A DNA stretch of 64,000 nt from Paracoccus endophyticus (lineage in GTDB: Bacteria; Pseudomonadota; Alphaproteobacteria; Rhodobacterales; Rhodobacteraceae), in NCBI RefSeq assembly GCF_003286075.1, contig NZ_QLUV01000001.1, forward strand, positions 682,001 through 746,000. Direction: 5' to 3'. Positions within the stretch are counted from its first letter, which is position 1. The number at the start of each line of letters is the position of its first letter. Below, one piece after another: positions 1-9,980 of the stretch. Under the pieces are notes generated by a model. The model was given only the letters and a program-made list of their open reading frames with translations, was not told where the DNA came from and did not search any database. Both the position numbers and the translations under genes were made by a program.

Positions 1-858
1 ATGGACGCGGTCCGCGCCGCCGTGCAGCAGGGGCTGGACAACGCGCTGGCCGACCTGCCCGACGGCGACCTGGCCGACGCGATGCGCTATGCCTGTGTCG
101 GCGGCAAGCGGGTGCGCGCCTTTCTGGTCCTGGAATCGGCGCGGCTGCACGACCTGCCCGACACGGCCGCGCTGCCGGTGGCGGTCGCGGTCGAGATGCT
201 GCACGCCTACAGCCTGGTCCACGACGACCTGCCGGCGATGGACGACGACGATCTGCGCCGGGGCATGCCCACCTGCCACATCCAGTGGTCCGAGGCGACG
301 GCGATCCTGGCGGGCGACGCCCTGCAGACCCTGGCCTTTCGCCAGCTGACCGACGAGGCGATCGGCGGGTGCGAGCAGCGGATGGCGCTGATCCGCCGCC
401 TTGCCGACGCGGCGGGCGCGCGCGGCATGGTCTGGGGACAGGCGCGCGACATCGCCGCGCAGTCCGCGGTCGAGCCGCTGGACCTGGCCGCCGTCAAGAC
501 GCTGCAACAGGCCAAGACCGGCGCGCTGATCGGCTTTGCCGCGACCGCGGGCGCGATCATGGCGCAGGCCGATCCCGCGCCGCTGGCGGACTATGCGCGC
601 CAGCTGGGGCTGGCCTTCCAAATCGCCGACGACATCCTGGACGTGACCGGCGACGAGGCCACGACCGGCAAGCGCGTCCACAAGGACGCCGCCGCCGGCA
701 AGGCCACCTTCGTGTCGCTGCTGGGCCTCGAGGAGGCGCGCGACAAGGCGGCCGCGCTGGTGACGCGGGCGGAATCGTCGCTGGACCCCTACGGAGAAAG
801 CGACGCGGCCGGAAACTTGCGGGCGTTGGCGCGTTTCGTTATCCACCGCCAGACCTGA
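1..858 (+). CDS. ispA: Polyprenyl (farnesyl/geranyl) diphosphate synthase, N-terminus possibly cut by window edge
   Basis: Class I trans-prenyltransferase that condenses IPP with DMAPP/GPP to make FPP, the precursor of quinones, carotenoids and undecaprenol. The first aspartate-rich motif lies near residues 75-84 ([11 protein letters not shown]) and the second near 209-215 (ADDILD followed by TGDEATTGK). The GGKR substrate-binding segment is near residue 34. The 285 residues are slightly shorter than the usual 290-300. The frame is open at base 1, so the ATG at position 1 may be internal and the real start may lie just upstream. dxs follows 46 bp downstream on the same strand, a common pairing in Rhodobacteraceae. 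Whether the end product is C15 or C10 cannot be read from the sequence. Confidence 0.93.
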   Translation: MDAVRAAVQQGLDNALADLPDGDLADAMRYACVGGKRVRAFLVLESARLHDLPDTAALPVAVAVEMLHAYSLVHDDLPAMDDDDLRRGMPTCHIQWSEATAILAGDALQTLAFRQLTDEAIGGCEQRMALIRRLADAAGARGMVWGQARDIAAQSAVEPLDLAAVKTLQQAKTGALIGFAATAGAIMAQADPAPLADYARQLGLAFQIADDILDVTGDEATTGKRVHKDAAAGKATFVSLLGLEEARDKAAALVTRAESSLDPYGESDAAGNLRALARFVIHRQT

Positions 859-904
859 CGCCCGCGCAGCCAGCGCAGGCCAGCCGCCCGGGAAAGGGCA
901 CGCC

Positions 905-2827
905 ATGACCGACCGCCCGGACCGTCCCCCGACCCCGCTGCTGGACCGCGTCGCCGCGCCCGCCGACCTGCGGGCGCTGTCGGACCGCGAACTGCACCAG
1001 CTGGCCGACGAGCTGCGGGCCGAGACGATCAGCGCGGTCAGCGTGACGGGCGGGCATCTGGGCGCGGGGCTGGGGGTCGTCGAACTGACCGTCGCGCTGC
1101 ACGCCGTCTTTGACGCGCCGCGCGACAAGATCATCTGGGACGTGGGCCACCAGTGCTATCCCCACAAGATCCTGACCGGCCGCCGCGACCGCATCCGCAC
1201 CCTGCGGATGGAGGGGGGGCTGTCGGGGTTCACCAAGCGCAGCGAATCCGCCTTCGACCCGTTCGGGGCGGGCCATTCCTCGACCTCGATCAGCGCGGCG
1301 CTGGGGTTTGCCGCGGCGCGCGACCTGGGCGGCGATCCGGGCGACGCCATCGCCGTGATCGGCGACGGCGCGATGAGCGCGGGCATGGCCTTCGAGGCGC
1401 TCAACAACGCCGGCCACATGGGCACGCGGCTGATCGTCGTGCTGAACGACAACGAGATGTCCATCGCCCAGCCCACCGGGGCGCTGTCGTCCTATCTGAC
1501 GCGGCTTTACACGCGCGGCCCCTTTCAGGACCTGAAGGCCGCGGCCAAGGGCGCGGTGGGCCTGCTGCCCCACCCGATGCAGGAAGGCGCGCGCCGGGCC
1601 AAGGAAATGCTCAAGGGCATGACCATCGGCGGCACGCTGTTCGAGGAACTGGGGTTTTCCTATGTCGGCCCCGTGGATGGGCACGACCTGGACCAGCTGC
1701 TGCCGCTGCTGCGCACGGTCAAGGCGCGCGCCGACGGGCCGGTGCTGATCCATGCGGTGACGAAAAAGGGCAAGGGCTACGGTCCCGCGGAAAACGCCGC
1801 CGACCGCGGCCACGCGCGCGCCAAGTTCGACGTCGTCACGGGCGAGCAGGCCAAGGCGAAATCGAACGCGCCCAGCTATACCGCGGTGTTCGCGAAATCG
1901 CTGCTGCGGCTGGCCGAGACCGACGACAGGATCGTGGCCATCACCGCCGCCATGCCGGACGGCACCGGGCTGAACCTGTTCGCCGACCGCTTTCCGCGCC
2001 GCTGCTTCGACGTGGGCATTGCCGAACAGCACGCGGTGACCTTTGCGGCCGGGCTGGCGGCGGGGGGCATGCGGCCGTTCTGCGCGCTGTATTCCACGTT
2101 CCTGCAACGCGGCTACGACCAGGTGGTGCATGACGTGGCGATCCAGCGCCTGCCGGTGCGGTTCGCCATCGACCGCGCGGGGCTGGTCGGCGCGGACGGC
2201 GCGACCCACGCCGGCGCCTATGACATCGCGTTTCTGGCCAACCTGCCGGGGTTCGTGGTCATGGCCGCCGCCGACGAGGCCGAGCTGGTCCACATGGTCG
2301 CGACCGCCGCGGCCCTGGACGACCGTCCCAGCGCCTTCCGCTTTCCGCGCGGCGAGGGGACGGGCGTCGAGATGCCCGACCGCGGCACCCCGCTGGAGAT
2401 CGGGCGCGGCCGCATCGTGGCCGAGGGCGGGCGCGTCGCCATCCTGTCCTTCGGCACCCGCCTGGCCGAGGTCATGGCCGCGCGCGAATCGCTGGCCTCC
2501 CGCGGCCTGGTGCCCACCGTGGCGGACGCCCGCTTTGCCAAGCCGCTGGACCAAGACCTGATCCTGCGCCTGGCGCGCGAGCACGAGGCCCTGATCACCA
2601 TCGAGGAGGGCGCGACGGGCGGCTTCGGCAGCCATGTCGCGCAGCTGCTGGCCGACCGCGGCGTGTTCGACCGCGGCCTGCGATTCCGCAGCATGGTCCT
2701 GCCCGACACCTTCATCGACCACGCCAGCCCCGAGGCGATGTACCGCGCCGCCGCCATGGACGCCCCCCAGATCGAGGCCAAGGTGCTGGAAGTGCTGGGC
2801 GTGGCCGCGCTGGGACGGCGGGCCTGA
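905..2827 (+). CDS. dxs: 1-deoxy-D-xylulose-5-phosphate synthase
   Basis: TPP-dependent condensation of pyruvate and glyceraldehyde 3-phosphate, first step of the MEP pathway; cytosolic. The 640-residue length is standard. The N-terminal half carries the TPP motif [16 protein letters not shown] near residues 152-167 and the [10 protein letters not shown] segment. The transketolase pyrimidine-binding domain ([13 protein letters not shown]) and C-terminal transketolase domain follow. The start at 905 follows GGGAAAGGG by a few bases. With ispA directly upstream, it forms a short isoprenoid operon. A small hairpin lies just after the stop (arms 2832-2837 and 2842-2847), too weak to call a terminator. 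Confidence 0.97.
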   Translation: MTDRPDRPPTPLLDRVAAPADLRALSDRELHQLADELRAETISAVSVTGGHLGAGLGVVELTVALHAVFDAPRDKIIWDVGHQCYPHKILTGRRDRIRTLRMEGGLSGFTKRSESAFDPFGAGHSSTSISAALGFAAARDLGGDPGDAIAVIGDGAMSAGMAFEALNNAGHMGTRLIVVLNDNEMSIAQPTGALSSYLTRLYTRGPFQDLKAAAKGAVGLLPHPMQEGARRAKEMLKGMTIGGTLFEELGFSYVGPVDGHDLDQLLPLLRTVKARADGPVLIHAVTKKGKGYGPAENAADRGHARAKFDVVTGEQAKAKSNAPSYTAVFAKSLLRLAETDDRIVAITAAMPDGTGLNLFADRFPRRCFDVGIAEQHAVTFAAGLAAGGMRPFCALYSTFLQRGYDQVVHDVAIQRLPVRFAIDRAGLVGADGATHAGAYDIAFLANLPGFVVMAAADEAELVHMVATAAALDDRPSAFRFPRGEGTGVEMPDRGTPLEIGRGRIVAEGGRVAILSFGTRLAEVMAARESLASRGLVPTVADARFAKPLDQDLILRLAREHEALITIEEGATGGFGSHVAQLLADRGVFDRGLRFRSMVLPDTFIDHASPEAMYRAAAMDAPQIEAKVLEVLGVAALGRRA

Positions 2828-3151
2828 GCGGCGAGGGGTTGCCCTCGGTAACGTCATGCGGCCCTGTCTTCGCCGTCTTGCAGGGGGGCGACCAAAGCAC
2901 GCGAATGTCTTCCCGGATTGAGGGCGCACTTCGATCCGGGCGAGGACGACAAGGCGGAGACGAGTCCCAGCGGCCTGCGGACCAGCGCGGCCTGTGTCGT
3001 CCGCCGCATCGACGAGGATTGGTTCTCGATCGACTGACAGGGTGGTCCTGCACGCCTGCCAGCGGTTCCTCGCCTGTGGTGCGGTTCAGGCGCCCGGCAA
3101 CCGGCCCCGGCGGGCTGGCACCGGGGCGGCCGCGCGCATAAAGGATCGGGC
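2828..3151. other. 324-bp intergenic stretch with short open segments, no confident gene
   Basis: No complete gene is convincing here. One plus-strand frame is open from 2852 to a TGA at 3037. Its last 39 codons (from a TTG at 2918) have a natural-looking composition (AHFDPGEDDK, then RRIDEDWFSID). The frame just before it (2856-2921, ending HANVFPD) would join this one after a one-base shift. It could be an unrecognised small gene with a TTG start, or the remains of one. The rest, 3038-3151, is GC-rich and holds the leader of the VIT-family gene. Confidence 0.35.
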
Positions 3152-3868
3152 ATGACCCGCCATACCCATCCCGAAGCCCATCCGCACGACCCGCATTACA
3201 TCAGCCGCTCGGGCTGGCTGCGCGCGGCGGTGCTGGGCGCCAACGACGGCATCGTCTCGGTCAGCTCGCTGATCGTGGGGGTGGCCATGTCCACCCCCGC
3301 ACCGGGCGCGGTGGCCATCGCGGGCGTCGCCGGGCTGGCTGCCGGGGCGCTGTCGATGGCGGCGGGGGAATATGTCAGCGTCAGCTCGCAGGCCGACATC
3401 GAAAAGGCCGACATCCGGCGCGAGAAGCGGGCGCTGAGCGCGCAGCCCGACATCGAGCTGGAGGAGCTTGTCTCGATCTACATCGCGCGGGGCCTGGCCC
3501 CCGACACCGCGCTGATGGCCGCGGTCGAGCTGACCGAGCATGACGCCCTGGCCACCCACATCCGCGACGAGCTGGGGCTGAGCGAGGTTCACGCCGCAAA
3601 CCCGATGCAGGCGGCCTTTGCGTCGGGGATGACGTTCAGCGCGGCGGCGGCGGTGCCGCTGCTGGCGGCGATGGCCGCGCCACGGGCGCAGCTGGTCCCG
3701 GTGGTTCTGGTCGTCACGCTGATGGCGCTGGCGGCGCTGGGCGCGATCGGGGCGCGCGCGGGTGGCGCGCCGGTCGGCCGGGCGGTGGTCCGGGTGCTGC
3801 TGTGGGGCGGATTTGCCATGGCGGTGACGGCCGGGATCGGGCATGTTTTCGGCACGACCATCGCCTGA
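3152..3868 (+). CDS. VIT1/CCC1 family (DUF125) transporter
   Basis: Integral membrane protein of the vacuolar iron transporter-like family, which moves iron or manganese across membranes. The family signature is near the N-terminus (RAAVLGANDGIVSVSSLIVG, residues 25-44), followed by GLAAGALSMAAGEYVSVSSQ in TM2. A charged cytoplasmic region with Glu/Asp residues (residues 88-145) follows, then three hydrophobic C-terminal segments. The 238-residue length is normal for the bacterial form. The N-terminus is His-rich (TRHTHPEAHPHDPHY), which could bind metal, but this is an inference. The SH3-domain gene begins 13 bp downstream and may be cotranscribed. Substrate cannot be assigned from sequence. 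Confidence 0.9.
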   Translation: MTRHTHPEAHPHDPHYISRSGWLRAAVLGANDGIVSVSSLIVGVAMSTPAPGAVAIAGVAGLAAGALSMAAGEYVSVSSQADIEKADIRREKRALSAQPDIELEELVSIYIARGLAPDTALMAAVELTEHDALATHIRDELGLSEVHAANPMQAAFASGMTFSAAAAVPLLAAMAAPRAQLVPVVLVVTLMALAALGAIGARAGGAPVGRAVVRVLLWGGFAMAVTAGIGHVFGTTIA

Positions 3869-3881
3869 CCGGAGCCCTGTC

Positions 3882-4475
3882 ATGATCCGTGCCCTGCTGC
3901 TTGCCCTTCTGACCGCGCTGGCGACCCCGGCGCTGGCCACCCCCACCCTGTACGACGTGACCGGCGTGTCCGCCCGCGACGTGCTGAACATCCGGGCCGA
4001 GCCCAGCGCGCAAGCGCGCATCGTCGGCACGCTGCCCGCCAATGCCCGCGGGCTGGAGGTCGTGGACACTGCCCCCAACGGCTGGGCGCGCATCTATGAC
4101 GGCACCCGCACCGGCTGGGTCAACGGCCGCTATCTGGTCCGCGCCGCGCCTGTCGCAGCACCACAGCTGACCTGCCTGGGAACCGAGCCGTTCTGGTCCC
4201 TGACCAAGTTCGACGGCACCCTGACCTATGACACGCCCGAGGCGGCGGCGCGCGCCCTGACACTGCGCGCCGGGCTGACCGACGGGCTGAACCCCGTGCG
4301 CACGCAGGCCATGATCGGGGGCGATAGCGGCGGGCGCCTGACGGCCGTGATCCGCAGCCAACAGTGCAGCGACGGCATGTCGGACGAGGTCTATCCCATG
4401 GGCGTCACCGTGATCCTGGAGGGCAGCGGACAGTCCTCGCGCCTGCTGACCGGCTGCTGCCGGGTCGGGCGCTAG
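3882..4475 (+). CDS. Exported SH3-domain protein
   Basis: 197-residue predicted periplasmic protein. A signal peptide covers residues 1-18 (MIRALLLALLTALATPALA). A bacterial SH3 domain (about 20-85) follows, with the typical VLNIRAEPSAQARIVGTLP and WVNGRYL elements. The C-terminal half (about 95-197) has CLGTEPFWSL and resembles the COG3650-like domain found after SH3 in alphaproteobacteria. Several Cys residues there (LTCLG, SQQCSDG, TGCCRVG) suggest disulfides. The ATG at 3882 is chosen because it opens directly on the signal peptide, although the frame stays open to 3843. Function unknown; a cell-wall binding role is inferred only from the SH3 fold. Confidence 0.82.
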   Translation: MIRALLLALLTALATPALATPTLYDVTGVSARDVLNIRAEPSAQARIVGTLPANARGLEVVDTAPNGWARIYDGTRTGWVNGRYLVRAAPVAAPQLTCLGTEPFWSLTKFDGTLTYDTPEAAARALTLRAGLTDGLNPVRTQAMIGGDSGGRLTAVIRSQQCSDGMSDEVYPMGVTVILEGSGQSSRLLTGCCRVGR

Positions 4476-4494
4476 CCGACCATCCCATCAGGGG

Positions 4495-4523
4495 GGCAGG
4501 GACGGCGCCGGCCCGGCCCTGCC
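4495..4523. terminator. Hairpin between convergent genes
   Basis: Arms 4495-4501 (GGCAGGG) and 4517-4523 (CCCTGCC) pair perfectly, with a GC-rich loop that contains a small palindrome. It lies between the SH3 gene (+) and the SDR gene (-). There is no clear T-run, so it is a possible bidirectional terminator only. Confidence 0.4.
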
Positions 4524-4577
4524 AGCGGCGGTTCGCGCAGACGACAGCGGGCACCGGCCGCGGGTGCGGCGTGGCCC

Positions 4578-5432
4578 TCAGTCGCCCCCGCCGTTCAGCA
4601 GGGCCGCCAGCCCCGCCCGGTAATCGGGATAGCGCAGCGTGATGCCCAGGTCGCGCTTGATGCGGTCATTCGCCACCCGCTTGCTTTCGGCATAGAAGCT
4701 GCGCGCCATCGGCGTCATCTCGGCGGTGGCGAAATCCTCGGCCGGGGGGATGGGCGCGCCGATCAGCGCGGCGGCATGGGCCAGCACGTCCTGCGGGGGG
4801 GCGGGATCGTCGTCGCAGACGTTGTAGATCGCGCCCGGCGCCGGCCGCGCGATCGAGGCCGTCAGCACCTGCGCGATGTCCTCGGCGTGGATGCGGGAAA
4901 ACACCTGCCCGGGCTTGATGATGCGCCGCGCGGTGCCCGAGCGGATCTTTTCGAACGGCCCCCGTCCGGGGCCATAGATCCCCGCCAGCCGGAAGATGTG
5001 CAGCGGCAGGCCGTGGGCCGCGGCCAGCGCCTGCCAGGCGGCCTCGGCGGCGACGCGTTCGCGCCCGCGGCGGGTGGCGGGGGTCAGCGCGGCGGTTTCG
5101 TCCACCCACGCCCCCTGCCGGTCGCCATAGACGCCGGTGGTGGACAGATACCCCAGCCAGCGCGCCGGGCTGGCGGCGATGGCCGGGCCGAAATCGCGCA
5201 GCGCGGGGTCGCCGTCCGGTCCCGGCCCGGCGCTGAGCAGGATCGCGTCGGCGCGGGCCAGTTCGGCGCGCACCGCGTCCTCCTCCCCCGGCCAGCGCAG
5301 GGGCGCGGCGCCTGCCGCCTGCACGCGCGCAGGATCGTCGCGGGTGGTGCCGGTGACGGTCCAGCCCTGCGCGACCAGCAGCCGGGTCAGGAACCCCGCC
5401 GAATAGCCGTGGCCCAGCGTCACCAGCCTCAT
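4578..5432 (-). CDS. SDR-family NAD(P)-dependent epimerase/reductase
   Basis: 284-residue Rossmann-fold protein of the atypical extended SDR group (YeeZ-like). The N-terminus has the dinucleotide signature [11 protein letters not shown] (residues 7-17). A segment [16 protein letters not shown] (about 97-112) carries the usual Ser and the Tyr of the YxxxK region in altered form, and [13 protein letters not shown] follows near 150. Substrate unknown. The start ATG overlaps the stop of the upstream luciferase-like gene by 4 bp, so the two are translationally coupled. Confidence 0.82.
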   Translation of the reverse strand: MRLVTLGHGYSAGFLTRLLVAQGWTVTGTTRDDPARVQAAGAAPLRWPGEEDAVRAELARADAILLSAGPGPDGDPALRDFGPAIAASPARWLGYLSTTGVYGDRQGAWVDETAALTPATRRGRERVAAEAAWQALAAAHGLPLHIFRLAGIYGPGRGPFEKIRSGTARRIIKPGQVFSRIHAEDIAQVLTASIARPAPGAIYNVCDDDPAPPQDVLAHAAALIGAPIPPAEDFATAEMTPMARSFYAESKRVANDRIKRDLGITLRYPDYRAGLAALLNGGGD

Positions 5433-6430
5433 GCGGCGGCGCTGCGGGACGACAGGCCCATCACCTCGGCCCCGATCGCATAGGACCGCAGCCGGGCCTG
5501 TTCGTCCCAGATGTTGCCGGTCAGGATCAGCTCGTCGGGCCGATACTGCGCGATCAGCGCGTCCAGTTGCGCCTTGACCGTGTCAGGCCCGCCGACCGCG
5601 GTGATCCGCAACGCGGCGTCCACCAGCCGCTGCTGGTGGGGCGCGACATGGGCATCGAGGTCATCCACGGGGCGCGGCAGCAGCCCCGGCTGGCCCGACC
5701 GCAGCCGGGCAAAGCTGATCTGCTGGCTGGTCTGCAAGCGGCGCGCCTGCGCGTCGGTGTCGGCCGCAAACAGGTTGGCCGCCAGCATGAACCGCGGCGC
5801 CTCGCCCCAGGGGCCGGGCTGGAACCGCTGGCGATACAGGCGCACCGCCTCGTCCAGATCGTTCGGGGCGAAATGCGACGCGAACGCATAGGGCAGGCCC
5901 AGCGCCGCCGCCAGGCTTGCGCCATACAGCGACGAGCCGAGGATCCACACCGGCACGGCCGTCCCCTGTCCGGGATGGGCGGCCACCGCCAGGTCGGGGC
6001 GGGGCGGGCCGAGATAGGTCAGCAGCTCGATCACGTCGTTGGGGAAATCGTCGTTGCGCGACAGGCCGCGGCGCAGCGCGTGCATCACCGCGCCGTCGCC
6101 CCCCGGCGCGCGGCCCAGCCCCAGGTCGATGCGGGGGCCATGGATGGTGGCCAGGGTGCCGAACGCCTCGGCCACCGCAAGCGGCGCGTGGTTGGGCAGC
6201 ATGATGCCGCCCGCGCCCACCCGGATCGTGCGCGTGTGATCGGCCACATGGCCGATCAGCACGGCGGTCGCGGCGCTGGCGATGCCGGGCATGTTGTGGT
6301 GTTCGGCCAGCCAGAAGCGGGCATAGCCCAAGGCCTCGGCGGCCTGGGCCAGCCGGACGGACCGGCCGATGGCGGTGCGGGCGTCGGCCCCCTCGGGGAC
6401 GGGGGCAAGATCGAGGATCGAGAGTTCCAT
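5429..6430 (-). CDS. LLM-class flavin-dependent oxidoreductase
   Basis: 333-residue bacterial-luciferase-like TIM-barrel flavoprotein. The N-terminus [14 protein letters not shown] and the segment [17 protein letters not shown] (near 38-54) are typical of the FMN-dependent subgroup often called luciferase-like monooxygenase. [13 protein letters not shown] (about 72-84) and [10 protein letters not shown] (about 101-110) are family motifs. The ATG at 6430 fits the family N-terminus; the open frame runs far upstream but has no homologous sequence. Its stop overlaps the SDR start by 4 bp. Substrate unknown. Confidence 0.88.
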   Translation of the reverse strand: MELSILDLAPVPEGADARTAIGRSVRLAQAAEALGYARFWLAEHHNMPGIASAATAVLIGHVADHTRTIRVGAGGIMLPNHAPLAVAEAFGTLATIHGPRIDLGLGRAPGGDGAVMHALRRGLSRNDDFPNDVIELLTYLGPPRPDLAVAAHPGQGTAVPVWILGSSLYGASLAAALGLPYAFASHFAPNDLDEAVRLYRQRFQPGPWGEAPRFMLAANLFAADTDAQARRLQTSQQISFARLRSGQPGLLPRPVDDLDAHVAPHQQRLVDAALRITAVGGPDTVKAQLDALIAQYRPDELILTGNIWDEQARLRSYAIGAEVMGLSSRSAAA

Positions 6431-6544
6431 GACTGACAGATAGGGGCGTCGGGGACCCGTTGCCAGCCCCGCGCGCCCCCCGCAGCCCCGCGCAGCCCCA
6501 CGGGCACGCTTGTCACCGCCGGCTGCCCCTGTCAGCATGGCGGC

Positions 6545-8044
6545 ATGGACGAGATGCGGATCGACAGGACCAGCCGGCTTTTGCCCGTCGAGACGCCCGA
6601 CCCGGTCGAGCGCGCCTATTTCGACGATCCCGCCGCCGCCGTGGCGCGGCTGGTCCAGCTTTACGACCGCGCCACCCGCTTTCTGCTGGACCGCTTCATG
6701 GCGACGCTGGGGGGACGCGAGCCGCGCGCCCGGTATCGCGCCTTCTACCCCGAGATCCGGCTGACCACCTCCAGCCACAACATGGGGGATTCGCGGCTGG
6801 CGTTCGGCCATGTGCCGCTGCCGGGCAGCTATGCGGCGACGATCACGCGCCCGGATCTGTTCGGCGACTATCTGGTCCAGCAGATCGGGCTGCTGATCCG
6901 CAACCACGGCGTTCCCGTCGCCATCGGGGAAAGCGACACCCCGATGCCGGTCCACTTCGCGGTCGCCACCCGCAGCGACCTGAACGTCCCGCAGGAAGGG
7001 GTGCTGGACTATTCCCTGCGCGACGTGTTCGACGTGCCCGACCTGGACACGATGAACGACGACATCGTGAACGGCACTGCCGGGCCGCTGCCCGACGGCA
7101 CCCGGCACCTGGCGCCCTTCACCGCCCAGCGGGTGGATTATTCGCTGGCCCGGCTGGCGCATTACACCGCGACCCTGCCCGAGCATTTCCAGACCTTCGT
7201 GCTGTTCACCAACTATCAGTTCTACGTGGACGAGTTCGAGGCCTTCGCCCGGCGCGCACTGGCCGATCCCGCGTCCGGCTACAGCGGGTTCGTGGGGCCG
7301 GGCAACCACCTGATCGAACGCGCCGACGATGCCTCGGTCCCGGTCGCCAAGACCCCGCAGATGCCGGCCTATCACCTCAAGCGGCCGGACGGGCAGGGGA
7401 TCAGCCTTGTCAACATCGGGGTGGGTCCGTCCAACGCCAAGACCGCGACCGACCACATCGCGGTGCTGCGCCCGCATGCCTGGCTGATGGTCGGCCACTG
7501 CGCGGGGCTGCGCAACAGCCAGCGGCTGGGCGACTATGTGCTGGCCCATGCGTACCTGCGCGAGGATCACGTGCTGGACGACGACCTGCCCGTCTGGGTG
7601 CCGATCCCGGCCCTGGCCGAGGTTCAGGTCGCCCTGCAGGACGCGGTGGCCGAGGTGACGCGGCTGGACGGCTACGACCTCAAGCGCATCATGCGCACCG
7701 GCACCGTCGCCACCATCGACAACCGCAACTGGGAACTGCGCGACCAGTCCGGCCCGGTCCAGCGCCTGTCGCAGTCCCGCGCCGTGGCGCTGGACATGGA
7801 AAGCGCCACCATCGCCGCCAACGGGTTCCGGTTCCGCGTCCCCTATGGCACGCTGCTGTGCGTCAGCGACAAGCCCCTGCACGGAGAGCTGAAGCTGCCG
7901 GGCATGGCCACGGATTTCTATCGCACCCAGGTCGCCAGCCACCTGCTGATCGGCATCCGGGCCATGGAAAAGCTGCGCGCCACGCCGCTGGAGCGGCTGC
8001 ATTCGCGCAAGCTGCGCTCGTTCGACGAAACCGCCTTTCTTTGA
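6545..8044 (+). CDS. amn: AMP nucleosidase
   Basis: Hydrolyses AMP to adenine and ribose 5-phosphate, a purine salvage and adenylate-control enzyme in the cytosol. The 499-residue length matches the family. The N-terminal AMN domain covers about 1-170. The C-terminal phosphorylase-like domain includes [17 protein letters not shown] near 295 and [11 protein letters not shown] near 320. [14 protein letters not shown] near 418 is the ribose-binding region. It is divergent from the luciferase-like gene with 114 bp between them. No strong Shine-Dalgarno is visible before 6545, so a slightly different start is possible. Confidence 0.95.
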   Translation: MDEMRIDRTSRLLPVETPDPVERAYFDDPAAAVARLVQLYDRATRFLLDRFMATLGGREPRARYRAFYPEIRLTTSSHNMGDSRLAFGHVPLPGSYAATITRPDLFGDYLVQQIGLLIRNHGVPVAIGESDTPMPVHFAVATRSDLNVPQEGVLDYSLRDVFDVPDLDTMNDDIVNGTAGPLPDGTRHLAPFTAQRVDYSLARLAHYTATLPEHFQTFVLFTNYQFYVDEFEAFARRALADPASGYSGFVGPGNHLIERADDASVPVAKTPQMPAYHLKRPDGQGISLVNIGVGPSNAKTATDHIAVLRPHAWLMVGHCAGLRNSQRLGDYVLAHAYLREDHVLDDDLPVWVPIPALAEVQVALQDAVAEVTRLDGYDLKRIMRTGTVATIDNRNWELRDQSGPVQRLSQSRAVALDMESATIAANGFRFRVPYGTLLCVSDKPLHGELKLPGMATDFYRTQVASHLLIGIRAMEKLRATPLERLHSRKLRSFDETAFL

Positions 8045-8146
8045 AGGGCTTTCGCGGGGCGACGCGCGGCCGGGCCGCGGCGCGGGGGCTTCTGTGCCTT
8101 TTTGGGCCGAACCGGCGCCTTCGATGCGCGCGGGGATCAAAAAGGC

Positions 8147-8175
8147 TTGAACTGCCGGTAAAAACCCGCTGTAGC
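8147..8175 (+). promoter_or_regulatory. Candidate sigma-70 promoter of the HU-like gene
   Basis: TTGAAC at 8147-8152, a 17-bp spacer, then TGTAGC at 8170-8175. The -35 matches consensus well; the -10 matches only moderately. It lies about 72 bp upstream of the ATG at 8248. Confidence 0.4.
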
Positions 8176-8247
8176 AGTGCCCATGCCACCGTTCCGTGGC
8201 GCGATTTTGGCCCGCACGGATGCGGGTGACATGAGGAGACAGGTCCG

Positions 8248-8547
8248 ATGGCCACAGCCCCTGCGAAACCCATGACCAAGACCCAGCTGGTCGCCGCGCT
8301 TGCCGACGAGATGGGCAGCGACAAGAAGACCGCGTCCGCGGCGCTGGACGCGATCCAGTCGCTGGTCGCGCGGGTCGTGTCCGAAGGCGGCGCGCTGACG
8401 CTGCCGGGGATCGGCAAGGTCGCCTGCCGCGCCCGCCCGGAACGCCAGGTCCGCAACCCGCAGACGCAGGAGATGATGACCAAGCCCGCCGACAAGGTCG
8501 TCAAGGTCACGGTGGCCAAGGCGCTCAAGGACAGCGTCAACGCCTGA
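8248..8547 (+). CDS. HU family DNA-binding protein
   Basis: 99-residue nucleoid protein. The fold is clear: an N-terminal helical part with [21 protein letters not shown], then the beta-arm region [25 protein letters not shown], then a Lys-rich C-terminal helix. The RNP tip of the DNA-wrapping arm is present (residues 71-73). The ATG at 8248 follows GAGGAGACAGG, a good ribosome binding site. The gene stands alone with its own candidate promoter and a strong terminator. It could be HupB or a divergent HU paralogue. Confidence 0.93.
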   Translation: MATAPAKPMTKTQLVAALADEMGSDKKTASAALDAIQSLVARVVSEGGALTLPGIGKVACRARPERQVRNPQTQEMMTKPADKVVKVTVAKALKDSVNA

Positions 8548-8564
8548 AGGGCAGAGACATCGGA

Positions 8565-8592
8565 AAGGGGTCGCGCAGCAGCGCGGCCCCTT
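8565..8592 (+). terminator. Intrinsic terminator after the HU-like gene
   Basis: Arms 8565-8576 and 8581-8592 form a 12-bp stem with one G-U pair and a 4-nt loop (AGCA). They end in CCCCTTCTT, a short pyrimidine/T tail. It lies 17 bp after the stop codon. Confidence 0.85.
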
Positions 8593-8621
8593 CTTCATTA
8601 ACGCGACGGGGGAACCGCGCC

Positions 8622-9938
8622 ATGAATCGCACCGTGGACGACGCATTGGCCGAGGCGGGGGCCGGGCGCTTTCAGCGCCGCCTGCTGGGAATCTTCGGCC
8701 TGGTCTGGGCGGCCGACGCGATGCAGGTCGTGGCCGTGGGCTTTGCCGCCCCCTCGATCGCGCGCCAGTTCGGCGTCGACATGCCGACCGCGCTGCAGAC
8801 CGGGACCCTGTTCTTCCTGGGCATGTTCATCGGCGCGGCGCTGTTCGGCCGTCTGGCCGACCGCATCGGGCGGCGCAACGTGCTGATGGCGACGGTGGCC
8901 TGCGACGCGGTCTTCGGCATCGCGTGCGTCTTTGCGCCCAGCCTGACCGCCCTGCTGGCGCTGCGCTTCCTGACCGGCGTGGCGGTGGGCGGCACGTTGC
9001 CCGTGGACTATGCGATGATGGCCGAGTTCCTGCCCCCGAAGAACCGCGGCCGCTGGCTGGTCTGGCTGGAGGGGTTCTGGGCCGTGGGCACGCTGGTCGT
9101 GGCGCTGACGGCCTGGTATGCCGCGACGTCCGGCATCGCCCAGCCGTGGAAGCTGATCTACCTGGTGGCCGCGCTGCCCGCCTGCCTGGGGATCTTCCTG
9201 CGGATGTGGGTGCCGGAATCGCCCATGTACCTGCTGCGCCGCGACCGCGAGCCCGAGGCGCGCGCCGTTGTCAACCGCGTCCGCATCGCGAACGGCGCCC
9301 AGCCGCTGCCTGCGGAGGCGCGCCTGATCCTGCCCGCGACCGCGCCCGTCCCGCAGGGGGGCATCATGGCGCCTGCGCTGGCGCGCACGACCGTCGCGGT
9401 GCTGGCGGTGTGGTTTCTCGTCTCGCTGTCCTATTACGGCGTGTTCGTCTGGCTGCCGGGCAAGCTGGCGACCGACGGGCTGGGCTTTGTCCGCGGCTAC
9501 GGATTCCTGGTGCTGCTGGCGCTGGCGCAGCTGCCCGGTTATGCGCTGGCCGCCTGGGGCGTGGAAAACTGGGGCCGCCAGCGCACGCTGCGGATCTTCC
9601 TGATGCTGTCGGCGGCGGGCTGCCTGCTGTTCGTGTCCGCGCAGGCCACGCTGGTCGTCGCGGCCGCCCTGCTGCTGATGAGCTTTGCGCTGCTGGGGAC
9701 CTGGGGGGCGCTTTATGCCCTGACGCCCGAGGTCTATCCGACGACGCTGCGCGCCACGGGCATGGGCACCGCGGGGGCGGCAGCCCGGCTGGGCGGGCTC
9801 GCCGCGCCGTCGGTGATGGCGGCGCTGGCCACGCGGGATTTCAGCGCCATGATCGGGCTGTTCGCGGGGCTGCTGGTGCTGGCCGCCCTGGTGTCGCTGA
9901 TGATCGGGCGCGAGACGCGGGACGTGTCGATCGCCTGA
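8622..9938 (+). CDS. MFS transporter, sugar/aromatic-acid type
   Basis: 438-residue protein with about 12 hydrophobic segments. The MFS signature between TM2 and TM3 is GRLADRIGRRN (about 76-86). An acidic residue lies in TM1 (WAADAMQV), as in the sugar porter/aromatic acid:H+ symporter/SV2-like groups. The second-half signature is TPEVYPTTLRATGMGT (about 368-383), typical of that branch. Substrate unknown. The last codons and stop fall in an 8-bp direct repeat present three times (9929-9952). Confidence 0.87.
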   Translation: MNRTVDDALAEAGAGRFQRRLLGIFGLVWAADAMQVVAVGFAAPSIARQFGVDMPTALQTGTLFFLGMFIGAALFGRLADRIGRRNVLMATVACDAVFGIACVFAPSLTALLALRFLTGVAVGGTLPVDYAMMAEFLPPKNRGRWLVWLEGFWAVGTLVVALTAWYAATSGIAQPWKLIYLVAALPACLGIFLRMWVPESPMYLLRRDREPEARAVVNRVRIANGAQPLPAEARLILPATAPVPQGGIMAPALARTTVAVLAVWFLVSLSYYGVFVWLPGKLATDGLGFVRGYGFLVLLALAQLPGYALAAWGVENWGRQRTLRIFLMLSAAGCLLFVSAQATLVVAAALLLMSFALLGTWGALYALTPEVYPTTLRATGMGTAGAAARLGGLAAPSVMAALATRDFSAMIGLFAGLLVLAALVSLMIGRETRDVSIA

Positions 9939-9953
9939 TCGCCTGATCGCCGG

Positions 9954-9979
9954 CCGCGCCGCTGCTGCTGGCGGCGCGG
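9954..9979. terminator. GC-rich hairpin between convergent MFS and truB
   Basis: Arms 9954-9962 (CCGCGCCGC) and 9971-9979 (GCGGCGCGG) give a perfect 9-bp stem with an 8-nt loop. There is no T-run. It sits in the 42-bp gap between two converging genes, so it probably ends both transcripts. Confidence 0.5.
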
Positions 9980-9980
9980 G

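Noticed and set aside
839..2929. Long open minus-strand frame (about 696 codons) opposite dxs
   Set aside because: It is a GC-rich shadow: biased His/Arg/Gln/Gly composition, no family resemblance, and dxs is clearly coding on the other strand.
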